A stretch of 64,000 bases of DNA from assembly GCA_900547945.1 (NCBI GenBank), contig URIT01000004.1, positions 1-64,000 on the forward strand, written 5' to 3'. Made by a program: the position numbers and the translations under genes. Below the pieces are notes generated by a model. It was not told the DNA's origin, ran no database searches, and saw nothing but the letters and a program-made list of their open reading frames with translations. The stretch is from an uncultured bacterium (GTDB lineage: Bacteria; Verrucomicrobiota; Kiritimatiellia; RFP12; UBA1067). Of the stretch, positions 1 to 8,365 are shown piece after piece (the first letter of the stretch is position 1; each line of letters opens with the position of its first letter).

Positions 1-178
1 GCGCTGGGAAGGCGCGCTCGCGACGGCGCTCACCGTGGCGCTCGCGGGCGAGCGCGCGGCGGCGGCCGCGAAGGGCCCCGGCTCGTTCATGCCCGCGTTC
101 CTGGACGCGCTCGACGCGCTGACGCCGGACGACGTGCGAAAGCACGGGAAGGTGAAGATCGTTCCCGTCGAGGGCTGA
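1..178 (+). CDS. C-terminal fragment of an unrecognised protein
   Basis: An open frame enters from the left edge and ends at TGA 176-178, giving 58 residues rich in Ala and ending in KIVPVEG. Its 3' end lies 10 nt before the next gene, so the two probably share an operon. The visible part has no motif I can name. Codon choice is G/C-ended like its neighbours, which supports real coding. Confidence 0.55.
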   Translation, partial: RWEGALATALTVALAGERAAAAAKGPGSFMPAFLDALDALTPDDVRKHGKVKIVPVEG

Positions 179-188
179 GGGATGCGCG

Positions 189-689
189 ATGACGCTCGCG
201 GCGGGTATCATCAAGGGGTGGAGCCATCTCAACGCGCTTGAGATCATCCGCCACCCCTGGTTCGTCTCGGCCTTCCTCGCGGGCGGTCTCGCGCAGACGG
301 TCAAGGTTCTGACGGGGTGGGTGCGCACCCGCCGCCTCGACCTGCGCGGGCTCGTCGAGCCGGGCGGCATGCCGAGCGCCCATTCCGCGCTCGTGACGGC
401 GCTCGCGGTGGCGGTGGGGCTCACGGAGGGCTTCGACGCGCCGGATGCGATGATCGCCGTGGGACTCGGGACGATCACGATGGCGGACGCCGTTTCGATC
501 CGGCGCGCGGCGGGCGAACACGCCCGGCTCCTGAACCGCATCGCCGCCCGCCTCGACGCCTCCGAACGCTTCGAGGCCGCCCGTCTGCGCGAACGCCTCG
601 GCCACACGCGGCGCGAGGTGATTGCGGGCGTCTTCTTCGGCATCGCCGTGGCGCTCGGCGTCTGCGGATTCTGGGACTTCTGGAAGTAG
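189..689 (+). CDS. Divergent PAP2 family protein (YuiD/DUF212)
   Basis: A 166-residue integral membrane protein related to the PAP2 acid phosphatase superfamily. The family hallmark GGMPSAHSA is at about residues 58-66, and LGHTRREVIAGVFFGI near the C-terminus matches the second conserved block. Hydrophobic stretches lie at about 20-40, 65-85 and 145-162. The substrate of this family is unknown; a lipid phosphate is only a guess. ATG 189 follows GAGGG by a suitable spacing, and the gene sits 10 nt after the upstream fragment. Confidence 0.85.
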   Translation: MTLAAGIIKGWSHLNALEIIRHPWFVSAFLAGGLAQTVKVLTGWVRTRRLDLRGLVEPGGMPSAHSALVTALAVAVGLTEGFDAPDAMIAVGLGTITMADAVSIRRAAGEHARLLNRIAARLDASERFEAARLRERLGHTRREVIAGVFFGIAVALGVCGFWDFWK

Positions 690-750
690 ACCGGCTTCAT
701 GTGGGTCAGAGCGCCCACCCAACAGAAAACAAAAAGAAAGAAGGTAGGCA

Positions 751-1284
751 ATGGAACTCAAGGGATCCAAGACGGAACAGAACCTGATGGCGGCCTTTGC
801 GGGTGAATCGCAGGCGCGCAACAAGTACGACTACTTCGCCTCGCAGGCGAAGAAGGACGGCTACGAACAGATCGCGGCCATCTTCCAGGAGACGGCGCTG
901 AACGAGAAGGAGCACGCGAAGATGTGGTTCAAGCTCTTCGCGGGCATCGGCTCCACGCCGGAGAACCTGCTCACCGCCGCCGCCGGCGAGCATGAGGAGT
1001 GGACCGAGATGTACCGGCGCATGGCCGAGGAGGCCGAAGCCGAGGGCTTTGCCGACATCGCCCTCAAGTTCCGCAAGGTCGCCGAAGTCGAGGCGCACCA
1101 CGAGGCGCGCTACCGCAAGCTCGCCAAGAACATCGAGACGGGCGAGGTGTGGGTGCGCGTGGGCGTGAACAAGTGGCAGTGCCGGAACTGCGGGGCGATC
1201 ATCGAAAGCGCGCAGGCGCCCGAGAAGTGCCCCGTCTGCGACCATCCGAAGGCCTACTTCCAGCTGGAACAGGCCAACTACTAA
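751..1284 (+). CDS. rbr: Rubrerythrin
   Basis: A cytoplasmic 177-residue non-haem iron protein that reduces hydrogen peroxide in anaerobes. The N-terminal ferritin-like di-iron domain (about 1-135) shows the Glu and ExxH pattern of the family ([28 protein letters not shown]). The C-terminal rubredoxin-like domain (about 140-177) has the paired CRNC and CPVC iron ligands. Length is normal. An AAGAAGGTAGG-type ribosome binding site precedes ATG 751. It stands alone, followed by a strong hairpin at 1294-1329, so it is probably a single-gene transcript for oxidative stress defence. Confidence 0.95.
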   Translation: MELKGSKTEQNLMAAFAGESQARNKYDYFASQAKKDGYEQIAAIFQETALNEKEHAKMWFKLFAGIGSTPENLLTAAAGEHEEWTEMYRRMAEEAEAEGFADIALKFRKVAEVEAHHEARYRKLAKNIETGEVWVRVGVNKWQCRNCGAIIESAQAPEKCPVCDHPKAYFQLEQANY

Positions 1285-1293
1285 GCCCCCTGC

Positions 1294-1329
1294 GGTCGTC
1301 CTCCCTACCCGTCCGTCGGGAGGACGACC
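1294..1329. terminator. Hairpin downstream of rubrerythrin
   Basis: A perfect 12-bp stem (GGTCGTCCTCCC with GGGAGGACGACC) with a 12-nt loop lies between the convergent ends of rubrerythrin and the decayed gene on the other strand. There is no T-run on either strand, so it may be a factor-dependent or bidirectional terminator. The stem overlaps the stop codon of the minus-strand remnant. Confidence 0.5.
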
Positions 1330-1989
1330 GTGAAGGCGCTGCCTTGGCCGGGGACCGAGTCGCAGTGGAGGCGGCCGCCGTACGACGTGACGATGGCCTT
1401 GACGAGGGCGAGTCCGAGCCCGTTCCCGGGGAGAGAACGGCTCGCGTCCGCCCGCCTGAAGTGCGTGTAGATGTGGGGGAGGTCGGCGGCGGAAATGCCG
1501 CAGCCCGTGTCGGCGACGACGAGGCGCACGCACCTCGCGCGATTCCTTCTTCTCCTCCTCGACGCGGCGGCTCCAGTCGCCCGCCGCGATGGCGGTGGCC
1601 GTGGAGGCGACGGACGTGGCGCAGACGAGGACGGCCACGCGCGCGGCGGCGGCATCCCGCAACCGCCGCAGGACGAGGAAGAGGAGGCCCAGCAGCCCCA
1701 ACGCGGCGAGGAAGGAGGGGAGGCGCACGGCGATCTCCCGTCGTCCGAGGACGGTACAGAAGGCGCCGCCCAGTTGGAAGAGGAGGGGCGGCTTGCCGTC
1801 GAAGCTCTGGAAGACGCGGTTGTGGATGAAGCGCGGAACGAGGAAGTCGCCCGATTCCGCCATGTTCGCGCAGATGGCCGCGTAGCGTCCCTCGGACGGG
1901 TCGAAGACGGGCGCGACGACCATCACGGCAAGCCGGACGACGGCCAGCGCGACGAGCAGCAAAACAAAACCTTTCAGGGCGTGTTTCAT
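1305..1989 (-). pseudogene. Fused remnant: ArnT-like glycosyltransferase N-terminus and histidine-kinase C-terminus
   Basis: Read on the minus strand from ATG 1989, the first ~125 residues match the start of an ArnT/PMT-type lipid-linked-sugar glycosyltransferase (a DPSEGRYA block, then FDGKPPLLFQL, then hydrophobic helices). From about 1600 down the sequence no longer fits that family. After a frame change near 1530-1545 it becomes the end of a sensor kinase ATPase domain (VVADTGCGIS, then GNGLGLALVKAIV) with stop at 1305-1307. Removing one copy of a TGCG duplication near the junction would restore the kinase frame. Both partners are far shorter than functional members, so I call it a decayed fusion; assembly chimerism is an alternative. 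Confidence 0.6.
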
Positions 1990-2086
1990 GCCGCATAGTC
2001 TACGTCCCCAATCTTTCGCCAACCTTGTGCCAACATGACCAATTGGCCATGTTCAGGCCTTTGCCTTTCCCGCACCGTTCCATGCG

Positions 2087-2175
2087 GTGGCCCGGCACGC
2101 GAAGTACGCGCGCCGGGCCACTAAAACGCTAAAACGCTAAAACCTAAAACCTGAAACCTGAAACCTAAAGCCTAC
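2087..2175. repeat. Inverted repeat plus AAACCTGAAACCT-type short tandem repeats
   Basis: GTGGCCCGGC (2087-2096) and GCCGGGCCAC (2112-2121) form a 10-bp stem. It is followed by degenerate tandem units of 7-9 nt (AAAACGCT, then AAACCTGAAACCT) from 2122 to 2175. A very similar tandem tract recurs at 42464-42499 before another promoter. No coding potential is visible. Confidence 0.7.
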
Positions 2176-2190
2176 ACGCCCCCTGATTTG

Positions 2191-2199
2191 TGGTATAAT
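2191..2199 (+). promoter_or_regulatory. Extended -10 promoter of tkt
   Basis: TGGTATAAT is a perfect TGn-TATAAT extended -10 element. No good -35 is seen 17 bp upstream, as allowed for extended -10 promoters. The predicted transcript has an ~80-nt leader before the transketolase start. Confidence 0.65.
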
Positions 2200-2287
2200 G
2201 ACAAATCCTGAACGCCGTTCTTCTGCCGTCCCTTTTTTTCCATTCGGCTGCGAAACGGCCCCACCACCCATCTCGGAAGGACAATCC

Positions 2288-4291
2288 ATGAAGCTTACGA
2301 ACGATCAACTGAAACTCGCGGCCAACACGATCCGCTGCCTCGCGGCGGACATGGTGGAGCAGGCGAAGAGCGGGCACCCCGGCGTGGCGCTCGGCCTGGC
2401 GGACGTTGCGACGTCCCTCTGGCTCAAATTCCTCGACTTCGACCCCAAGGACGTCGCCTGGCCCGACCGCGACCGCCTCGTTTTTTCGGGCGGGCACGGC
2501 TCGTCGCTCGTCTACGCGCTCCTCCACCTCTCCGGCGCGGGCGACCTGAAGCTCGACGAACTCAAGACCTTCCGCCAGCTCGGCTCCCGCTGCGCGGGCC
2601 ACCCCGAGCGCGGCCTGCTGCCGGGCGTGGAGGTGACGACGGGTCCGCTTGGCCAGGGCATCGCGATGGCCGTGGGCATGGCCATCGCCGAGCGCATGGA
2701 CGCCGCCCGCTGGAACGTGGACGCCGAGGCGCCCGTCGTCGACCACCGCACGTGGGTGTTCTGCGGCGACGGCGACTTGGAGGAGGGCATCTCCCACGAG
2801 GCCTGCTCGCTCGCGGGTGCGTTCAAGCTCGACCGCCTCTGCCTCGTCTACGATTCGAACAACATCACGATCGAGGGCACGGCCGACCTCGCGCTCGTGG
2901 ACGACACGCGCACGCGCTTCGAGGCGTACGGCTGGAAGGTGCTTGAATGCGACGGACACGACTTCGACGCCATCGACCGCGCGTTCCGCAAGGCGCTCAA
3001 GGTCGTCGGCCAGCCCACGCTCATCATCGCGAAGACGCACATCGGCATGGGCTGCCCAACCAAGCAGGATACGAGCGCCGTCCACGGCGCGCCCCTTGGC
3101 GCGGAGGAGCTGGCCGGGCTCAAGCGGAACCTCGGGTTCGACCCGGAGAAGTTCTTCGACGTGCCTGGCGACGTCTACGACTGGTTCGAGGACCGCGGCG
3201 CGGCGTGCCACCGCATGAACCTGCGCTGGAAGAAGGCGCTGCGCGACTGGACGGCCGCGCATGCCGACCTCGCCGCCGCGCGCGACGCGGCCCAGCACGG
3301 TTACCTGCCGCAGAAGCTGGAGGCGAAGCTGCCGGTCTTCGACCCTTCCAAGCCCCTTGCCACGCGCACTGCCTGCGGCGCGGTGATGTGCGCCCTCGCG
3401 GCCGAGGTGCCGTTCCTCGTGGGCGGCTCCGCCGATCTCGAACCCTCGAACAAGACGAACCTCAAGCCGTTCGGCTGGAACTCCGCCACGGACTTCTCCG
3501 GGCGCAACTTCCACTGGGGTATCCGCGAACTCGGCATGAGCGCGATCGTGAACGGCCTCGTCGCCCACGGCGGCTACCGCGCATTCGGCGCGACCTTCGC
3601 CGTGTTCAGCGACTACTGCAAGCCGGCGATGCGCCTCGCGGCCCTCATGGGGCTGCCGTCGATGTGGGTGTTCTCGCACGACTCCTTCTACGTGGGCGAG
3701 GACGGCCCGACGCACGAGCCCGTCGAACAGCTCGCGATGCTGCGCACGACGCCGAACCTGTGTACGTTCCGCCCCGCCGACGCGAACGAGACGACCGCAT
3801 GCTGGCTCGCGATGCTGCAGCGCAAGGACGGTCCGTCGTGCATCTTCACGAGCCGCCAGAACCTGCCCGTCCTGGAGGGCGTCGTGCCCGAGAAGGTCGC
3901 GAAGGGCGCCTATGTGATCTGGGAGGCGAGCCCGATGCCCGACGTGCTGTTCATCGCGACGGGCAGCGAGGTCTCGCTCTGCATCGAGGCCGCCAAGCGC
4001 CTCGCTGAGACGGGGCGCAGCGCGCGCGTCGTCTCGATGCCGTGCCGCGAGCTGTTCGAGCGCCAGCCGCTCGCCTACCGCGAGAGCATCGTGCCCGGAA
4101 CCTGCGCGAAGCGCGTGATCGTGGAGGCCGGCGTGAAGTTCGGCTGGGAACGCTATGCGATCAATTCCGCGACGACGCGCTACGTCACGCTCGACACCTT
4201 CGGCGCATCGGCCCCCTACAAGGTCCTCGCCGAACAGTTCGGCTTCACCGTCGACAACGTCTACGCGCAGGCGCGGGAGATGCTGAGTTAG
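2288..4291 (+). CDS. tkt: Transketolase
   Basis: A 667-residue thiamine-diphosphate enzyme that moves two-carbon ketol units between sugar phosphates in the non-oxidative pentose phosphate pathway. The N-terminal block SGHPGVALGLADV, the FSGGHGS motif, GPLGQGIA and the thiamine-binding GDGDLEEG signature (about residues 156-163) are all present, followed by the pyrimidine-binding domain (about 360-530, with EDGPTHEPVEQL) and the C-terminal domain. Length is normal for the single-chain form. ATG 2288 is preferred over upstream in-frame codons because it has GGAAGG 7 nt ahead and begins the conserved alignment. It is apparently monocistronic with its own extended -10 promoter. Confidence 0.95.
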   Translation: MKLTNDQLKLAANTIRCLAADMVEQAKSGHPGVALGLADVATSLWLKFLDFDPKDVAWPDRDRLVFSGGHGSSLVYALLHLSGAGDLKLDELKTFRQLGSRCAGHPERGLLPGVEVTTGPLGQGIAMAVGMAIAERMDAARWNVDAEAPVVDHRTWVFCGDGDLEEGISHEACSLAGAFKLDRLCLVYDSNNITIEGTADLALVDDTRTRFEAYGWKVLECDGHDFDAIDRAFRKALKVVGQPTLIIAKTHIGMGCPTKQDTSAVHGAPLGAEELAGLKRNLGFDPEKFFDVPGDVYDWFEDRGAACHRMNLRWKKALRDWTAAHADLAAARDAAQHGYLPQKLEAKLPVFDPSKPLATRTACGAVMCALAAEVPFLVGGSADLEPSNKTNLKPFGWNSATDFSGRNFHWGIRELGMSAIVNGLVAHGGYRAFGATFAVFSDYCKPAMRLAALMGLPSMWVFSHDSFYVGEDGPTHEPVEQLAMLRTTPNLCTFRPADANETTACWLAMLQRKDGPSCIFTSRQNLPVLEGVVPEKVAKGAYVIWEASPMPDVLFIATGSEVSLCIEAAKRLAETGRSARVVSMPCRELFERQPLAYRESIVPGTCAKRVIVEAGVKFGWERYAINSATTRYVTLDTFGASAPYKVLAEQFGFTVDNVYAQAREMLS

Positions 4292-4598
4292 ATTAAGTAG
4301 TTAAGTGGTTAAGTAGTTAAGTGGTTACCACGATCATGGCGTTCTTGTCCGCATGACTGGACAATTGAACCACTTAACTTAACCACGATTCCTTCGTCAA
4401 TCAAATATTGTAAGCCACAAAGAACACAACGTTCACAAAGCCTTTGCGGTGTTTGTGTTCTTTGCGGCAAAAATCACCATATTTCGTTGCCGGACCGATA
4501 ACTCAATCACCAGCTTAACCACTTACTTAACTACTTAACCACTTAACCACTCAACCACTTAACTACTTAACTACTTAACCACTTAATCACTTAATCAC
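4292..4598. repeat. Spacer of inverted TTAAGTGGT-type tandem repeats with a nested hairpin
   Basis: Right after the tkt stop codon, units like TTAAGTAGTTAAGTGG run from 4292 to about 4327. From about 4511 to 4597 the same units occur as their reverse complement (CCACTTAACTACTTAA), many in tandem, reaching the start codon of the next gene. The two blocks can pair. Nested inside is a 16-bp imperfect inverted repeat, GCCACAAAGAACACAA (4414-4429) with TTGTGTTCTTTGCGGC (4453-4468). The AT-rich units contrast sharply with the GC-rich surroundings. No open frame or RNA gene is recognised. Confidence 0.8.
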
Positions 4599-5393
4599 AT
4601 GGCGGACGGCGACTACGAGCGCGGGAGGGGGCGCGAGATCGCGTTTCTGGCGTCGCGCCTGCGCGCGCTCGGGAAGGCGCGTGCGGCGGCGTCGCGCGTG
4701 TTCGTCTTCAATGGCTGGGCGGCCTCGCCGCATGCGTGGGATCTCTGCACCTTCGTGTCCCGGATTCCGGGATGCCGTCTTTTCTCCTACGTCGACCAGC
4801 TCGACGGCCTCCCCGAGCGCGCGTTCGGGGAGGCCCGGAAGACCAGGCATCTCCTCGTCGGCTGGTCGATGGGCGGAAGCACGGCACTACGGCTTGCGTG
4901 CCGTTACCCGGACCGCATCGCGGGGCTTGTCCTCCTCGCCGCGACGCCGCGCATGATGGAGGAACCTGAGACGGACTGGAAGGGGCTGAACGCGCGGCGC
5001 CTTGCGGCCTTGCGCAAGGGACTCGAACTGACCCACGGAGAGGGTTTCTTCGGGGTCCCCGAGGGGAAGCCGAATCCTTATCTCGTCGATGTCCCCGAGA
5101 ACTTGGAACGCGGCCTCCAGTACCTTCTCGACACCGACCTCCGTGCCGCCCTGGAACGGACATTTCCACCAATCCCCACCTCCCAACCCCCATTCCCCGT
5201 CTTCCTCTTCCAGAGCGAGCGGGACGGAATCGTGCGGCCGGAGAATGCCGCGTACCTGAAGACGGTCTTTCCGCAGGCGCATGTGACGGGAGTGCCGGGG
5301 GCGGAGCATGCACTGCCCATTCTGATTCCAAAGGAGATCGACGATGCCGTTGACGCTTGCCTCGCAGTCGCCGCGCCGGGCGCGCATCCTTGA
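4599..5393 (+). CDS. Alpha/beta hydrolase, BioH-like
   Basis: A 264-residue cytoplasmic hydrolase. The nucleophile elbow GWSMGG (Ser at about residue 90), a late acidic residue (SERDGIVRPEN) and the final GAEHALP histidine make a plausible Ser-Asp-His triad. The fold and the FNGWAASPHAWD oxyanion region resemble BioH/BioG-type carboxylesterases that free pimeloyl-ACP methyl ester for biotin synthesis, but no biotin gene lies nearby, so the substrate is unassigned. The 3' end overlaps the Maf gene by 50 nt, which suggests translational coupling. The N-terminal ~20 residues are poorly conserved, and the start abuts the repeat spacer, so a later start is possible. Confidence 0.75.
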   Translation: MADGDYERGRGREIAFLASRLRALGKARAAASRVFVFNGWAASPHAWDLCTFVSRIPGCRLFSYVDQLDGLPERAFGEARKTRHLLVGWSMGGSTALRLACRYPDRIAGLVLLAATPRMMEEPETDWKGLNARRLAALRKGLELTHGEGFFGVPEGKPNPYLVDVPENLERGLQYLLDTDLRAALERTFPPIPTSQPPFPVFLFQSERDGIVRPENAAYLKTVFPQAHVTGVPGAEHALPILIPKEIDDAVDACLAVAAPGAHP

Positions 5394-5880
5394 GGCGTTG
5401 GGCGTGCCGTTTGAGGTTCTCCCGACGCATGCGCCCGAAGTCTCGTTTCCGCACGATCCCGAGCGGACCGTCCGGGAGAACGCCCTTGGCAAGCTGCGGG
5501 CCTGTCCCCGCTCGCCCGCCCTCGCGGCGGACACGATCGTGTGGTTCAGGGGGAGGATCTACGGCAAGCCCGCAGACCTCGCCGAGGCGAAGGCCTTCCT
5601 GCGGGAACTCTCGGGGCAGACGCACGCGGTCTTCACGGGCGTCGCCTACCGGGATGCCGCCGGCGTCGTCCGCACGGCGTGCGAACGTTCCGACGTGACG
5701 TTCCGCGTCCTGTCGGAGGCGGACATTGAAGACTACGTCGCCCGCGTTCGACCGGTTGACCGCGCGGGCGCGTACGACATCGATGCATGCGGCGCGCTTG
5801 TGGTGGCGTCCTACACCGGCAGCTATGAGAACATCATGGGGCTGCCGGTCGAACCGCTCAGGATGTGGCGTGTCGGCTGA
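5344..5880 (+). CDS. maf: Maf family nucleotide pyrophosphatase
   Basis: A 178-residue cytoplasmic house-cleaning enzyme that hydrolyses non-canonical nucleoside triphosphates to monophosphates. It starts with the family signature LASQSPRRARILEALG, has ALAADTIVW with the catalytic Asp at about residue 62, and later DRAGAYDIDACGAL and SYENIMGLP. Length is slightly below the usual ~190 residues. The first 50 nt overlap the upstream hydrolase in another frame. Whether it prefers m7GTP, dTTP or UTP cannot be decided from sequence. Confidence 0.9.
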   Translation: MPLTLASQSPRRARILEALGVPFEVLPTHAPEVSFPHDPERTVRENALGKLRACPRSPALAADTIVWFRGRIYGKPADLAEAKAFLRELSGQTHAVFTGVAYRDAAGVVRTACERSDVTFRVLSEADIEDYVARVRPVDRAGAYDIDACGALVVASYTGSYENIMGLPVEPLRMWRVG

Positions 5881-5901
5881 CATGCACCGCCATTCTCCCC
5901 C

Positions 5902-5930
5902 TTGCGGGGCGAAGGGTGATATGGTACAAT
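5902..5930 (+). promoter_or_regulatory. Promoter of the polyamine operon
   Basis: TTGCGG (5902-5907), a 17-bp spacer, then TACAAT (5925-5930) preceded by TGG make a strong sigma-70-type promoter with an extended -10. The predicted leader to ATG 6031 is about 90 nt. Confidence 0.75.
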
Positions 5931-6030
5931 CTGCGCCGTTCTAAAGCCGAAGCAGGCGGCGGAGCGGCGGTACCGGGAGCAGTCCCCCCGGGACCATCCG
6001 TCGGCCAAGGGTTCTCTCAATGGTGGAGGG

Positions 6031-7485
6031 ATGACGATGAAGTCTCTCAATCAGCTGGATACGCCTGTTGCCAAGGCTCTGGAAGAACAGCGGGTCAACC
6101 GCCTGGCGCATTTCGACGTGCCCGGCCACAAGGGCGGGCGCATGAATCCGGCGCTGAACGAGTATTTCGGCGCCAAGCTGATGTCGCTTGACGTCAACTC
6201 CATGAAGCCGCTCGACAATCTCGCGCACCCCGTGTCGGTCATCAAGGACGCGCAGGCGCTGGCGGCGAAGGCGTTCGGCGCGGACAACGCATTCTTCATC
6301 GTGAACGGCACGACGGCCGCCGTGCAGACGATGATCTTCGCATCCATCCAGGCCGGGCAGAAGATCATCCTGCCGCGCAACGTACACCGCTCGGCGATCA
6401 ACGCGCTCGTCGTGAACGGGGCGGTTCCCGTGTACGTGAACCCGCAGGTGAATCCCGAGCTCGGCATTCCGCTGGGGATGCGGCTTGCGGACGTCGAGGC
6501 GGCGATTTCGGCCAATCCGGACGCGAAGGCCGTCTTCGTCAACAATCCGACCTACTACGGGATCTGCTCGGACCTGCGCTCCATCGTCGCGCTCGCCCAT
6601 GCGCACAACATGCTCGTGCTGGTGGACGAGGCGCACGGGACGCACTTCTATTTCTCGGACAAGCTCCCCGTCTCGGCGATGGCGGCGGGGGCGGACATGG
6701 CGGCGTGCTCGATCCACAAGACGGGCGGCTCGCTCACGCAGTCGTCGGTCCTCCTGACGCGCCGTCCCGTCGATCCCGACTACATCCGGCAGGTGATCAA
6801 CCTGACGCAGACGACCTCGGCCTCCTACCTGCTGATCGCCTCGCTCGACCTGGCGCGGCGGAACCTCCACCAGAACGGACGGGCGATGTTCGAGAAGACG
6901 ATCCAGATGGCGGACTACGCGCGGGGGGAGGTCAACGACCTCGGTGGCTACCATGCGTTCGGCCCCGAACTCGTCAACGGCGATTCCGTGTGCGCGTTCG
7001 ACACGACGAAGCTTTCCGTCCACACGCGGGAGATCGGCCTTGCGGGCATTGAGGTCTACGACCTTCTGCGCGACGACTACGGCATCCAGATCGAGTTCGG
7101 GGACGTGGGCAACATCCTCTGCATCCTCTCGTCGGGAGACCGCCCGCTCGACATCGAACGCCTGATCTCGGCCCTTTCCGAGATCCGGCGGCTGCACGCG
7201 AAGTCCCCCGCCGGGCTCTTCGACCACGAATATGTCGAGCCGCAGGTCGAGATGTCGCCGCAGGCCGCGTTCTACGCGCAGAAGCGGCCCGTGCCGATCG
7301 CGAAGTCCGAGGGGTATGTCGCGGCGGAGTTCGTGATGTGCTATCCGCCGGGCATCCCGATTCTCGCGCCGGGCGAGCGGATTACGCGGGAGGTGCTGGA
7401 CTACGTGCTCTACGCCAAGTCGAAGGGGTGTTTCATGACGGGCCCCGCCGACATGAAGATCAACCGCATCAACGTCGTGAGGTGA
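6031..7485 (+). CDS. speA: Arginine/lysine/ornithine decarboxylase, PLP fold-I (probable arginine decarboxylase)
   Basis: A 484-residue pyridoxal-phosphate decarboxylase of the short fold-I type found as biosynthetic arginine decarboxylase in Firmicutes and cyanobacteria. FDVPGHKGGRMNP near residue 30, the VDEAHGTHFYF cofactor-binding aspartate region at about 200, and SIHKTGGSLTQSS with the Schiff-base lysine at about residue 230 are intact. It opens the five-gene polyamine operon; the next start codon is only 5 nt beyond its stop. The downstream ureohydrolase makes arginine the most sensible substrate (product agmatine), but the sequence alone does not exclude lysine or ornithine. ATG 6037 is an alternative start two codons in. 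Confidence 0.85.
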   Translation: MTMKSLNQLDTPVAKALEEQRVNRLAHFDVPGHKGGRMNPALNEYFGAKLMSLDVNSMKPLDNLAHPVSVIKDAQALAAKAFGADNAFFIVNGTTAAVQTMIFASIQAGQKIILPRNVHRSAINALVVNGAVPVYVNPQVNPELGIPLGMRLADVEAAISANPDAKAVFVNNPTYYGICSDLRSIVALAHAHNMLVLVDEAHGTHFYFSDKLPVSAMAAGADMAACSIHKTGGSLTQSSVLLTRRPVDPDYIRQVINLTQTTSASYLLIASLDLARRNLHQNGRAMFEKTIQMADYARGEVNDLGGYHAFGPELVNGDSVCAFDTTKLSVHTREIGLAGIEVYDLLRDDYGIQIEFGDVGNILCILSSGDRPLDIERLISALSEIRRLHAKSPAGLFDHEYVEPQVEMSPQAAFYAQKRPVPIAKSEGYVAAEFVMCYPPGIPILAPGERITREVLDYVLYAKSKGCFMTGPADMKINRINVVR

Positions 7486-7490
7486 GCGAA

Positions 7491-8351
7491 ATGGAGCTTT
7501 GGTATACGGACCAGCACACGAAGGACGTGCGTTTCTCGATGAAGGCGATGGGGCAGATCGCCTCGCGGCAGAGTGAGAACGAGCGCATCGACATCCTCGA
7601 CACCGCCGAATACGGGCGCGTGCTTGTCCTGGACGGCGAACTCTTCCTCACGGAGAAGGACGAGTTCATCTACCACGAGATGCTGGCGCACGTGCCGATG
7701 GCGGTGCATCCGAAGGTCCGGAACGTGCTTGTCATCGGGGCGGGCGACGGCGGGACGGTGCGCGAGCTCGTGAAGTACCGCACCATCGGCCGCATCGACG
7801 TCGTCCAGCCCGACAAGGACCTCTACACGCTCGCGATGGCGCACCTCCCGTTCTGCGCGGCGGCGTTCCGCGACCGCCGCGTCCACATCCACGTCGAGGA
7901 GGGGCTTCGCTTCGTGCGCGGCAAGGCGAACGAGTACGACCTCGTCATCGTGGACTGCGCCGATCCGTACGGGCCGGCGGAGGGCCTGTTCACCCGCGAG
8001 TTCTACGGGAACTGCTGGAAGGCCCTGCGGGAGGACGGCATCCTCATCAACCAGCACGAGTCGCCGTTCTATTCCGCGCACTCCCAGTCGGTGAGGAACG
8101 CCCACAAGCACATCGCCACGATCTTCGGCCTGTCGATGATCTACCAGGCGCACATCCCGTCCTATCCGTCCGGACACTGGCTCTTTGGCTTCGCCTCGAA
8201 GAAGTACCATCCGCTCAAGGACCTCCACGCGCGGGCGTGGAATGCGCTCAAGATCCCGACGCGCTACTACAACACCGACCTGCATCGCGGCGGTTTCGCG
8301 CTCCCGAACTACGTGCGCGAACTGCTGGGGCAGAGGGCCGCGAACGCCTGA
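7491..8351 (+). CDS. speE: Spermidine-synthase-like aminopropyltransferase with altered ribose-binding residue
   Basis: A 286-residue Rossmann methyltransferase-fold protein of the SpeE family, which normally moves an aminopropyl group from decarboxylated S-adenosylmethionine to putrescine. The YHEMLAH motif (about residue 61), GAGDGGTVRE (about 84) and the catalytic VDCADPYGPAEGLF loop (about 155) are kept. At the end of beta-strand 2, the usual VEID/VELD is replaced by VQPD, so the conserved Glu that holds the cofactor ribose is Gln. It lies between the decarboxylase and ureohydrolase genes in the operon (5 nt and 14 nt gaps). No SAM decarboxylase is in the window. It could aminopropylate agmatine or putrescine, or act on another donor. 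Confidence 0.8.
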   Translation: MELWYTDQHTKDVRFSMKAMGQIASRQSENERIDILDTAEYGRVLVLDGELFLTEKDEFIYHEMLAHVPMAVHPKVRNVLVIGAGDGGTVRELVKYRTIGRIDVVQPDKDLYTLAMAHLPFCAAAFRDRRVHIHVEEGLRFVRGKANEYDLVIVDCADPYGPAEGLFTREFYGNCWKALREDGILINQHESPFYSAHSQSVRNAHKHIATIFGLSMIYQAHIPSYPSGHWLFGFASKKYHPLKDLHARAWNALKIPTRYYNTDLHRGGFALPNYVRELLGQRAANA

Positions 8352-8365
8352 AGGAGGGGCTGAAG

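Noticed and set aside
87..824. Long antisense frames opposite most genes
   Set aside because: In this GC-rich DNA nearly every gene has long open shadows on the other strand; they are Arg/Ala/Pro-rich and match no family.
4292..4598. Possible CRISPR or iteron-type origin
   Set aside because: Units are about 8 nt and face both directions; no dnaA boxes, replication gene or unique spacers are visible.
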